Below, piece after piece: positions 1 to 6,072 of a stretch of DNA of 8,336 bases (its first letter is position 1; every line of letters begins with the position of its first letter). Under the pieces are notes generated by a model. That model searched no databases. It saw nothing but the letters and a program-made list of their open reading frames with translations, and was not told the origin of the DNA. This DNA comes from Bacteroidales bacterium (GTDB lineage: Bacteria > Bacteroidota > Bacteroidia > Bacteroidales > B18-G4): NCBI GenBank assembly GCA_023132505.1, contig JAGLYE010000054.1, positions 1 through 8,336 of the forward strand, given 5' to 3'. The position numbers and the translations under genes are program-made.

Positions 1-46
1 GATACTTGATACTGGATGCTGGATACTGGATGCTGGATACTGGATA
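1..46. repeat. Heptanucleotide tandem array, unit CTGGATA/CTGGATG (cut by window edge)
   Basis: After a partial unit at 1-4, six consecutive 7-bp units run from 5 to 46: CTTGATA, CTGGATG, CTGGATA, CTGGATG, CTGGATA, CTGGATA. The array may continue to the left of the window. The unit is the exact reverse complement of the TATCCAG/CATCCAG unit repeated at 4058-4162, so the same repeat family occurs twice here in opposite orientations. It lies in non-coding sequence before the permease gene. No function is inferred. Confidence 0.9.
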
Positions 47-89
47 ACTTTAAACTCCGCACTTTTAACTTATAACTAACTCAAAACCC

Positions 90-117
90 AACACTCAACA
101 CTCAACACTTAACACTT
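90..117. repeat. Heptanucleotide tandem array, unit AACACTC/AACACTT
   Basis: Four perfect-length 7-bp units run head to tail: AACACTC, AACACTC, AACACTT, AACACTT. The preceding sequence (about 58-89, rich in ACTTWTAAC and ACTCAAAAC) looks like decayed copies. The array ends 6 bp before the permease start codon, so it would form most of the 5' untranslated region or lie over the promoter. I found no clear TAnnTTTG promoter box between 47 and 123. Confidence 0.85.
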
Positions 118-123
118 TAAAGA

Positions 124-1359
124 ATGAAAGGAAACTTTGCCTGGATCATGACCATGTTCGGGACCGCTGTTGGAGCGGGGATATTATTCCTTCCCATATC
201 AGCCGGTATGTCGGGGATCATCGTGCTGCTGATCGTAACCCTTATCAGTATACCGACAGTATATTTTGCTCACCGCAACATTGGCGTAATGCTGACCGAA
301 GCAAAGGAGAATGTCGACTATACAGGGGCAATCAATGAGTTTCTAGGCATGAAAGCCGGATTCTGGATCAATGTGGTGTTTTTCATCACCCTCTTTCTTA
401 TACTGATCGTGTATTCCAGTGGCCTGAATAATGACATGGGCGAATTTATGCAGGATACCGGTTTCACAGAGAATAACCTCTCACACTCTGTCTTTTTAAG
501 CCTGTTGATACTAATAATATTGATATTTGTGATCAGGATAGGCGAAAAGATCATGCTTCGCTTCATGGGTATTGTCACCTTATTATTGGTCGTATTACTA
601 CTGGCTGTTTCAATATACCTGATCCCCCAATGGAACGTTGAAGTACTCAGTAAAATATACAGTCCGGCAAGCTCTTTTGACCACTTCCTTCTGCTCCTGC
701 CGATATTTATACTTTCCTTTTCATATTACCCGGCCATGTCGAGCATGATTATCACCTTCAAGGAGCAGGGACTGTCAAAACAGGCTGTTCTGGCCAAAAG
801 CAACAAGATCGTATTGATATCTATGTTACTGCTCATCGTCTTCATCATGATGTTTGTGATCTCCTGTGTACTCGCATTAAGCCCGGCAGAACTTGAGAAG
901 GCAGTAAATGATAACTTGTCTGTACTGAGTGTGCTCGCCGAAAAGTCACATGGCTCACCCCTGGAATATTTCGGACCATTGATCAGCCAGCTTGCACTGA
1001 TCACCTCATTTGTCGGTACATTTCTGGGTGCACGGGAAAGTGCAAAAGAACTACTGAAAGACTTAAGGGAGACTTCTATCAAAAACCGTAAAGGGATATA
1101 TAAATTCCTGGCTTTTGATGACCTGCTTTTATTAAGTTTTCTGGCAGTTATCTGGGTTGTCACGATCCTGCACCTTCCCATTCTCGATATCCTCGGTGAA
1201 CTGGTTGCCCCGCCCATTGCATTCTTCCTCTGCATCCTCCCAATATGGATTACATATCGCGTCAAACGACTAAAACAATACCGAAGCATGGCCCTGCTAT
1301 TTACAATCTGTATCGGGTGTTTGATGTTGTTTTCTTATGTTGCTGGGAAGTTGCTATAA
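124..1359 (+). CDS. HAAAP-family (SdaC/TdcC-like) amino acid permease
   Basis: Probable inner-membrane amino acid/proton symporter of the hydroxy/aromatic amino acid permease family, 411 aa, near the usual family length. The first helix carries the motif GTAVGAGILFLPI (residues 13-25), the unwound glycine-rich TM1 typical of this family. A second family-like segment is SFSYYPAMSS (198-207) in the middle helix, where SdaC relatives have an FSFNHSP-type motif. SFVGTFLGARES (295-306) matches the conserved late helix. About eleven hydrophobic segments span the protein, with charged loops at 51-66 and 308-326. An in-frame TAA at 118-120 makes ATG 124 the first possible ATG. The gene converges on the LolE-like gene, and no catabolic partner such as a serine or threonine dehydratase is adjacent. 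Substrate (serine, threonine or an aromatic amino acid) cannot be decided from sequence alone. Confidence 0.88.
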   Translation: MKGNFAWIMTMFGTAVGAGILFLPISAGMSGIIVLLIVTLISIPTVYFAHRNIGVMLTEAKENVDYTGAINEFLGMKAGFWINVVFFITLFLILIVYSSGLNNDMGEFMQDTGFTENNLSHSVFLSLLILIILIFVIRIGEKIMLRFMGIVTLLLVVLLLAVSIYLIPQWNVEVLSKIYSPASSFDHFLLLLPIFILSFSYYPAMSSMIITFKEQGLSKQAVLAKSNKIVLISMLLLIVFIMMFVISCVLALSPAELEKAVNDNLSVLSVLAEKSHGSPLEYFGPLISQLALITSFVGTFLGARESAKELLKDLRETSIKNRKGIYKFLAFDDLLLLSFLAVIWVVTILHLPILDILGELVAPPIAFFLCILPIWITYRVKRLKQYRSMALLFTICIGCLMLFSYVAGKLL

Positions 1360-1361
1360 TA

Positions 1362-1438
1362 GCCACAGGGACACAGGGTTTCACAGTTTTGACTTGTAAC
1401 TTTAGCTGTGCAACTCTGTGCCTTTGTGCCTCAGTGGC
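1362..1438. terminator. Imperfect dyad between convergent genes, possible bidirectional terminator or repeat element
   Basis: The outer arms GCCACAGGGACACA (1362-1375) and TGTGCCTCAGTGGC (1425-1438) pair at 11 of 14 positions, with one further G-U pair. Inner arms CACAG (1382-1386) and CTGTG (1406-1410) can also pair. The arms contain repeated CACAG/CTGTG words. The element fills nearly all of the 86-bp gap between two converging stop codons, which fits transcription termination from both sides. It lacks a clean U-tract, so a classical rho-independent terminator is not certain. A dispersed palindromic repeat is the main alternative. Confidence 0.5.
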
Positions 1439-1445
1439 AAGAAAT

Positions 1446-2672
1446 CTACTTAAACCGAATCGCCTTTACCGGAGTAATTCGCGAGATCACTACTGAAGGA
1501 ATGATTAACATCAGGGTACAGAAGAAGAAGGTTCCTACATTTAAGGCCAGGATAAATATCCCCGGCAACTCAATTGGAACAGTCGACACATAATAGGATT
1601 CAACCGGAAGCGGGATCAGGCTATAGTATGATTGTAGCAAACACAACCCAAGACCAATGATATTCCCCCATAACAACCCTAGACCAATAATATATGCTGC
1701 ATTAAAGAAAAATATAACATAAATGCTGCTGTCCTGTGTTCCAAGGGCTTTAAGGACCCCTATCATGTTTGTTTTTTCAAGGATCAGGATCAGCAAAGCA
1801 GAGATCATCGAAAAGCCGGACACAACTAACATCAGCACAATGATCACAAACACATTCATATCCTGCAACTCCAGCCAGCTGAAGATCTGTTCCTGTGTTT
1901 GCTTCACCGTTTCAGACTTCAGGTGATAGCCGATCAGCGATTTAAGTTCATTTCCAATCTCCTCCACCCTGTCAAAGTCATCCAGTAGCACCTCAAAACC
2001 GCTCACCATATCATCGTTCCAATTATTGAGCCGCTGAATTTGCCTGATATCCCCATATATATAATGTGTATCAAATTCCTCCAGGCCCGAATTGTATATG
2101 CCTACAACCTGAAGTTTCCTGCCACGCGGCTGCTTCTGCCCTTCTGTAACAAAGTACATACGCACATCATCACCCAAAGAAAACCCAAGTTTATCAGCAA
2201 TGCTTGATGAGATAAGGATTTCCGTTGATCGCACAGAATCAACAATCGCAGGAATACGTCCTTCAATAAGCCACTCTTCAAGAATATCCCAGTCGTAATC
2301 CATACCCACCCCTTTCAGGATCACTCCTTCCATCTGGTCTTCGGTCTTGATAATCCCCCCCTTGGTGGCAAAAATCTGGATATGCCTGATACCTTCAATA
2401 GTATCAAGGTGAGGATAGAACGGCTGGTTTATAAGTACAGGAATAGATTCCAGTGATTTATTGAAATCATAGCTGGTAATTGTAATATGGGCAGCAAAGC
2501 CGGATACCTTATCCCTGATCTCTTTTTGAAAACCGGTAAGGATTGATATGGCTATGATCATCACTGCCAGCCCGAGTGCAATGCTAATAATAGCTATCCG
2601 GATTGCGGGGTTGGAGATATTTCCTTTTCCCTTGCCTATAATATGCCGTGTTATGAAAAGCTCGAAATTCAT
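1446..2672 (-). CDS. LolC/LolE-type ABC transporter permease (FtsX/MacB superfamily)
   Basis: 408-aa inner-membrane permease, likely part of the ABC machine that releases lipoproteins from the inner membrane for transport to the outer membrane. The topology is the four-helix MacB/LolE plan. TM1 lies at about 26-48, followed by a large periplasmic domain (about 50-270). TM2 is at about 273-297, TM3 at 316-345 and TM4 at 371-396. The cytoplasmic segment EKTNMIGVLKALG (299-311) after TM2 is the coupling helix expected to contact the ATPase. The C-terminus PVKAIRFK resembles the usual ending of this family. Length is standard. No LolD-like ATPase lies beside it, so it must work with a distant subunit. 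ATG 2672 puts the start 24 bp from a perfect -7 box. FtsX proper is less likely, given the large periplasmic domain. Confidence 0.87.
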   Translation of the reverse strand: MNFELFITRHIIGKGKGNISNPAIRIAIISIALGLAVMIIAISILTGFQKEIRDKVSGFAAHITITSYDFNKSLESIPVLINQPFYPHLDTIEGIRHIQIFATKGGIIKTEDQMEGVILKGVGMDYDWDILEEWLIEGRIPAIVDSVRSTEILISSSIADKLGFSLGDDVRMYFVTEGQKQPRGRKLQVVGIYNSGLEEFDTHYIYGDIRQIQRLNNWNDDMVSGFEVLLDDFDRVEEIGNELKSLIGYHLKSETVKQTQEQIFSWLELQDMNVFVIIVLMLVVSGFSMISALLILILEKTNMIGVLKALGTQDSSIYVIFFFNAAYIIGLGLLWGNIIGLGLCLLQSYYSLIPLPVESYYVSTVPIELPGIFILALNVGTFFFCTLMLIIPSVVISRITPVKAIRFK

Positions 2673-2694
2673 GAAAATTTGATACTGGACCCTA

Positions 2695-2727
2695 CAAATT
2701 TATTAAATTTAAGCCCTGTTAGGTCAA
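2695..2727 (-). promoter_or_regulatory. Bacteroidota-type promoter for the LolE-like gene
   Basis: On the minus strand, TAAATTTG (plus positions 2695-2702) is a perfect match to the Bacteroidota -7 consensus TAnnTTTG. A TTG (plus 2725-2727) lies 22 bp upstream, within the accepted -33 spacing range. Transcription would begin near 2687, giving a leader of about 15 nt with no Shine-Dalgarno sequence. Confidence 0.6.
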
Positions 2728-2749
2728 TAATGTTTGCTTTCAACTTAAA

Positions 2750-2770
2750 TTATTTTGCATACAATATGCA
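2750..2770 (+). promoter_or_regulatory. Weak -7 box plus 15-bp palindrome over the namZ start
   Basis: TTATTTTG (2750-2757) matches TAnnTTTG except at its second position, and no well-spaced -33 TTTG is seen (the nearest, 2733-2736, is only 13 bp away). It runs into the palindrome TGCATA-CAA-TATGCA (2756-2770), whose right arm includes the ATG at 2766. The 11-mer TTTGCATACAA (2754-2764) recurs exactly at 6029-6039, at the promoter of the other lipoprotein gene. This could be an operator. The core TTTGCA, however, is common at promoters of this phylum. Confidence 0.4.
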
Positions 2771-3962
2771 TAGAATTAAATCATTGATAGTTTTAGCCCT
2801 TGTATTGTTCACATTTCATGCCTGTCTTCAAAATGTGCAACCGGAAACAAATGAGCCTGTTTCCGGCCTGATTACAGGCGCTGATCAAACCGAAGCCTAT
2901 CTCCCTTTGCTCAAAGGCAAAAAAATCGCCCTGGTGGCCAATCATAGTTCGCTGATTGGTGATTCGCATCTGGCGGATACACTGCTTGTACTGGAAGTGG
3001 ATATCATAAAGATCTTTGCCCCTGAACATGGCTTCCGTGGGCTTGCAGATGCCGGCGAGTATGTTGAAAACGGAAAAGATGTTAAAACAGGCCTTCCGGT
3101 CATTTCCCTGTATGGGGAAAACTTAAAACCTTCAGCCGAATCCCTTAAAGGCCTCGACCTGATATTATTTGATCTGCAAGACGTGGGAGTACGCTTCTAT
3201 ACCTATATCTACACACTGACTTATGTGATGGAAGCGGCAGCAAAACTGGATATTCCTGTAATAGTTCTTGACCGGCCCAACCCAAATGGCTTTTATATTG
3301 ATGGTCCGGTGTTGGAACAAGAGCATATCTCCTTTGTCGGCCTGCACCCTGTACCTATTGTTTATGGCATGACCATAGGGGAATATGGAAAAATGGTGAA
3401 CGGGGAATACTGGCTGGCCGACAGCCTGCGCTGTCAACTCAAGGTGATACCACTCAAAAATTATGACAGGAAGGAATTATATCCCCTTCCGGTAAAACCA
3501 TCCCCGAACCTACCTGTCTGGCAATCAGTCTATTTATATCCTTCATTATGTTTATTTGAAGGAACTATGGTTAGTGTAGGCCGGGGTACGGAAACACCTT
3601 TCACTGTTTATGGCCACCCGCGATTTGTTATCGGGAGTTATGCCTTTACACCAGAATCACGTCCCGGAGCTAAACACCCTAAACTTGAGGGAGTACACTG
3701 CTTCGGTCAAAACCTTATGGGTTATGCGGAGCATTATAGAGAAGTGGAGGAGCATTTTAATCTTCAGTGGCTGATCAGTGCATACGAGATCATCGGCAGC
3801 GATAGTACATTTTTCATTCCATATTTCGAAAAGCTTGCCGGTACAAGCGATCTCAGGAAACAGATCATATCTGGGATGTCTGCTGAAGAGATCAAATCCG
3901 GTTGGAAGGATGATCTGGAGGAGTTTAAAGTGATAAGGGGGAAGTATCTTCTTTATGAATAA
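2766..3962 (+). CDS. namZ: DUF1343 / NamZ-type exo-beta-N-acetylmuramidase lipoprotein (GH171 family)
   Basis: 398-aa lipoprotein predicted to remove terminal N-acetylmuramic acid from peptidoglycan fragments, the activity shown for NamZ (formerly DUF1343) proteins in Bacillus subtilis and Tannerella forsythia. The start at 2766 gives a short signal peptide with a lipobox ending at Cys20 (FHAC). The longer frame from 2643 would add 41 hydrophilic residues before the signal and overlap the divergent gene. Family motifs are intact: APEHGFRG (85-92, Glu87 a candidate catalytic acid), DLQDVGVRFYTY (136-147), DRPNPNG (169-175), and YPSLCLFEGT with SVGRGTETPF (258-279). No serine/aspartate-rich surface-export tag follows Cys20, so periplasmic attachment is likely. 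The usual recycling partners (murQ, MurNAc transporter, NagZ, amidase) are not next to it. Confidence 0.9.
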   Translation: MHRIKSLIVLALVLFTFHACLQNVQPETNEPVSGLITGADQTEAYLPLLKGKKIALVANHSSLIGDSHLADTLLVLEVDIIKIFAPEHGFRGLADAGEYVENGKDVKTGLPVISLYGENLKPSAESLKGLDLILFDLQDVGVRFYTYIYTLTYVMEAAAKLDIPVIVLDRPNPNGFYIDGPVLEQEHISFVGLHPVPIVYGMTIGEYGKMVNGEYWLADSLRCQLKVIPLKNYDRKELYPLPVKPSPNLPVWQSVYLYPSLCLFEGTMVSVGRGTETPFTVYGHPRFVIGSYAFTPESRPGAKHPKLEGVHCFGQNLMGYAEHYREVEEHFNLQWLISAYEIIGSDSTFFIPYFEKLAGTSDLRKQIISGMSAEEIKSGWKDDLEEFKVIRGKYLLYE

Positions 3963-3963
3963 A

Positions 3964-4014
3964 GAACAAGGAACAAGGAACAAGAATAAGAATAAGAATT
4001 AGAATAAGAATAAG
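3964..4014. repeat. Tandem array GAACAAG x3 followed by AATAAG x5
   Basis: Starting one base after the namZ stop codon, three 7-bp units GAACAAG (3964-3984) pass directly into five 6-bp units (3985-4014): AATAAG, AATAAG, AATTAG, AATAAG, AATAAG. The unit length changes from 7 to 6 within one array, which suggests slippage or expansion of a mixed seed. All is non-coding purine-rich sequence on the plus strand. No terminator hairpin for namZ is visible here. Confidence 0.9.
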
Positions 4015-4057
4015 AATGATGAAGGGGGTTCTTAGTTTTAAATTAAATAGCAGACTG

Positions 4058-4162
4058 TATCCAGTATCCAGTATCCAGTATCCAGTATCCAGCATCCAGT
4101 ATCCAGTATCCAGCATCCAGTATCCAGTATCCAGCATCCAGTATCCAGCATCCAGTAACCAG
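4058..4162. repeat. Heptanucleotide tandem array TATCCAG/CATCCAG, 15 units
   Basis: Fifteen uninterrupted 7-bp units fill 105 bp. Eleven are TATCCAG/CATCCAG alternations in which a CATCCAG often follows two TATCCAG units, giving a partial 21-bp higher-order period. The first five units are all TATCCAG and the last is TAACCAG. The array stops 4 bp before the aminotransferase stop codon (4167-4169), so it occupies the 3' flank of that gene and of the convergent namZ. Its reverse complement occurs at 5-46. Frames across it read as 7-residue repeats but have no start or domain support, so it is not coding. Confidence 0.95.
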
Positions 4163-4166
4163 CAAT

Positions 4167-5366
4167 CTAATTTGTTCTTCCGGGATACACCAACAGAGCC
4201 TCCTGCAGGCACTTCATGGATTGTTTCAGGTCTTCAACATTCAACACATAGCTGATCCTTACCTCGTCCTTGCCCCTGCCTTTGGTAGAATAAAATCCTG
4301 ATGCCGGTGCCAGCATTACTGTGCTACCCTTATATTCAAAATCTTCGAGCAGCCACTGGCAAAAGCGATCACAATCATCGATCGGCAACCTGGCCACTAC
4401 ATAAAAGGCACCTTTGGGTACCGGACAATAGGAACCCGGCATTTTATTGATGGACTCTACAACCACTTCACGCCTTGCGAGATATTCTTTTGATACTGCT
4501 TCAAAATAGCTATCGGGTGTATCTATAGCAGCCTCAGCAGCTACCTGTCCAAAGGTGGGTGGGCTGAGCCTTGCCTGGGCAAACTTAAGTGCAGTGCTCA
4601 TAACCTCTTTGTTCTTTGAGATTATGCAGCCGATCCTGAATCCGCATGCACTGTATCGTTTACTTACGGAATCGATCATGATCACATTCTGCTCAATCCC
4701 TTCCAGGTACATGGCCGAATAATGTTCAAGTCCGTCATAGCAAAATTCCCGGTAAACCTCGTCGGTGATCAGGTAAAGATCGTGTTTCTTTACGATATCC
4801 CTCAGTATCTCAAGTTCCTCCTTAGAATACAAATAACCTGTAGGATTATTAGGGTTGCATATCAGAATTGCCTTGGTCCGCTCAGTTATGGCCTTTTCAA
4901 ACTCGGCGATGGGCGGCAATGCAAAACCTGATTCGATATCGGAAAATATGGGTACCACCTTTACCCCGGCATTGATGGCAAAGCCATTGTAATTGGCATA
5001 AAATGGTTCGGGAATGATGATCTCATCGTCGATGTCCAGACAAGAATTCATGGCAAACAGGATGGCCTCCGAAGCACCGGTTCCCACAATGATCTCATCA
5101 GGTGTAAGTTCGATATTAAACCTGCTGTAATATTCGCAAAGTTTCTCCCTGTACGATAAAATCCCGGCCGAGTGGCTGTATGCCACCACTTTCTGATTAA
5201 AATTCCGGATCGCATTGAGAGCTACTTCGGGTGTTTCAATATCCGGTTGTCCGATGTTCAGGTGATAAACCTTACGTCCCTTTTTCTTTGCCACATCGGC
5301 ATAAGGAACCAGCTTGCGAATTGGTGATTCGGGCATTTTCTGCCCCTTCTGTGAAATCCTGGGCAT
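4167..5366 (-). CDS. PLP-dependent class I/II aminotransferase (aspartate aminotransferase-like)
   Basis: Cytoplasmic fold-type I aminotransferase, 399 aa, normal length. It transfers amino groups between an amino acid and a 2-oxo acid using pyridoxal phosphate. Key sites are present: NIGQPDI (37-43), NPNNPTG (171-177, Asn174 near the cofactor ring), DEVY (202-205, Asp202 binding the pyridine nitrogen, Tyr205), SVSKRYSACGFRIG (233-246) with Lys236 as Schiff-base lysine and Arg244 at the phosphate, and VRISYVL (369-375) with Arg370 binding the substrate carboxylate. The start at 5366 keeps the PRISQKG extension that Bacteroidota homologues also have; Met11 is a weaker alternative. Aspartate, alanine or aromatic amino acids are possible substrates. 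It lies 53 bp behind the DUF1573 gene with a terminator hairpin between. I see no good promoter box of its own, so expression may depend on readthrough. Confidence 0.92.
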   Translation of the reverse strand: MPRISQKGQKMPESPIRKLVPYADVAKKKGRKVYHLNIGQPDIETPEVALNAIRNFNQKVVAYSHSAGILSYREKLCEYYSRFNIELTPDEIIVGTGASEAILFAMNSCLDIDDEIIIPEPFYANYNGFAINAGVKVVPIFSDIESGFALPPIAEFEKAITERTKAILICNPNNPTGYLYSKEELEILRDIVKKHDLYLITDEVYREFCYDGLEHYSAMYLEGIEQNVIMIDSVSKRYSACGFRIGCIISKNKEVMSTALKFAQARLSPPTFGQVAAEAAIDTPDSYFEAVSKEYLARREVVVESINKMPGSYCPVPKGAFYVVARLPIDDCDRFCQWLLEDFEYKGSTVMLAPASGFYSTKGRGKDEVRISYVLNVEDLKQSMKCLQEALLVYPGRTN

Positions 5367-5381
5367 AACTTTTGAATTGGA

Positions 5382-5412
5382 TAATAAAAAATCCCGGCAT
5401 CACTGCCGGGAT
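5382..5412 (-). terminator. Rho-independent terminator after the DUF1573 gene
   Basis: A perfect 9-bp stem, ATCCCGGCA (5391-5399) and TGCCGGGAT (5404-5412), encloses a 4-base loop. On the minus strand it is followed by a T-rich run (complement of 5382-5390). It lies 7 bp after the DUF1573 stop and 15 to 24 bp before the aminotransferase start, so it could end the DUF1573 transcript or act as a partial barrier between the two genes. Confidence 0.85.
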
Positions 5413-5419
5413 AAATATT

Positions 5420-5881
5420 TTATTTATTTACCGGTGTTGCTCCGGTATTTGTTTCCTTTTCGGGCATGACCTCAGCAGGCGCCTTTACAACCTTGCCTTT
5501 GATCTGCAATTTGATCGGGTTATTGGAAGCATTGCTGTATATGGTAACAGACTTGTTAAAAGGTCCTATTCTGTTTGTGGTATAAGTAACTTTTATCACA
5601 TCACTTTTCCCGGGCAGGATCGGTTGCTTGGGCCATGTAGGCACAGTACAACCACAGCTGGACTTCGGCCTGGAGAGAATAAGTGGCTCTTTGCCATCAT
5701 TGGTAAATTTAAATTCACATCCACCATCTGAATTCTGAACAATAGTACCGTAATCGTGAACAAATTTATCAAAAGTAACCACCGGTGCATTTGGATTTTC
5801 AATCGGTTCCTGGCTGGTCTGGGCAGTAAGTTGTATAGCCACAAACAAACTAAGGGCTATAATAATCAATGACTTTTTCAT
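5420..5881 (-). CDS. DUF1573 domain secreted protein
   Basis: 153-aa exported protein. A cleavable signal peptide (MKK, hydrophobic 4-19, AQT cut region near 20-21) is followed by a single immunoglobulin-like DUF1573 domain. Recognisable features are FDKFVHDYGTIVQ (37-49), the beta-strand FKFTNDGKEPLIL (57-69) and the hallmark SSCGCTVP (74-81) with two close cysteines. PGKSDVIKVTYTT (90-102) and the closing strand PIKLQIKGKVV (122-132) complete the domain. A low-complexity tail rich in Pro, Glu and Thr follows. The family is very common in Bacteroidota, usually as short periplasmic or surface proteins, and its molecular role is not established. It has its own promoter and a strong terminator, so it is probably transcribed largely alone. 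Confidence 0.9.
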   Translation of the reverse strand: MKKSLIIIALSLFVAIQLTAQTSQEPIENPNAPVVTFDKFVHDYGTIVQNSDGGCEFKFTNDGKEPLILSRPKSSCGCTVPTWPKQPILPGKSDVIKVTYTTNRIGPFNKSVTIYSNASNNPIKLQIKGKVVKAPAEVMPEKETNTGATPVNK

Positions 5882-5916
5882 CCTAATTCAATTTTTTATG
5901 TTTGTTAAGAGAACTG

Positions 5917-5947
5917 CAAAATTAATAATTATTGTGTTGGAATTCAA
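5917..5947 (-). promoter_or_regulatory. Bacteroidota-type promoter for the DUF1573 gene
   Basis: On the minus strand, TAATTTTG (plus 5917-5924) is a perfect TAnnTTTG -7 box, with a TTG (plus 5945-5947) 20 bp upstream as the -33 element. The predicted start of transcription near 5910 would leave a leader of about 30 nt before ATG 5881. This is the best promoter match in the window. Confidence 0.7.
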
Positions 5948-6024
5948 TTTTCCTATACCTTTCCTCTAAAAAAACATTATTTCAGGTCAGAGGTAGCTTC
6001 CGTATGATTTTATATGTTTCTGTT

Positions 6025-6032
6025 TATATTTG
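6025..6032 (+). promoter_or_regulatory. Bacteroidota-type -7 box for the small lipoprotein gene
   Basis: TATATTTG is a perfect TAnnTTTG box followed by the often-seen C and A. No convincing TTTG or TTG stands at the -33 distance. Transcription from about 6038 would give a leader of some 60 nt to ATG 6099, and that leader would contain the right arm of the inverted repeat at 6062-6072. Confidence 0.55.
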
Positions 6033-6072
6033 CATACAAATATTGTGTCGGGTTTATATCATTGTATGCAAA
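6029..6072. repeat. Perfect 11-bp inverted repeat with 22-bp spacer
   Basis: TTTGCATACAA (6029-6039) is followed by its exact reverse complement TTGTATGCAAA (6062-6072). The left arm overlaps the end of the -7 box at 6025-6032. It could be a two-site operator or, in the transcript, only partly a stem, because the left arm lies mainly before the expected transcription start. The left arm is identical to 2754-2764 upstream of namZ. Confidence 0.75.

Noticed and set aside
726..1289. Long minus-strand frame inside the permease gene (187 aa)
   Set aside because: Antisense shadow of a well-supported membrane protein gene, with no recognisable domain.
2643..2765. Upstream extension of namZ to an ATG at 2643 or 2730
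   Set aside because: It would place hydrophilic residues before the lipoprotein signal peptide and, from 2643, overlap the divergent LolE-like start and its promoter. The lipobox at Cys20 fits a start at 2766.
4058..4162. CRISPR array
   Set aside because: The units are 7 bp and contiguous, with no spacers and no cas genes nearby.
3925..4255. Open frames on both strands encoding 7-residue repeats (SSIQYPV-like on plus, WMLDTGY-like on minus)
   Set aside because: They arise because three 7-bp units make a 21-bp, 7-codon period with no stops. They overlap the ends of namZ and the aminotransferase and have no domain or promoter support.
5963..5993. CCTCT/AGAGG dyad in the divergent spacer
   Set aside because: Only 5 bp of pairing with a 21-bp loop and no clear position relative to either promoter; expected by chance.
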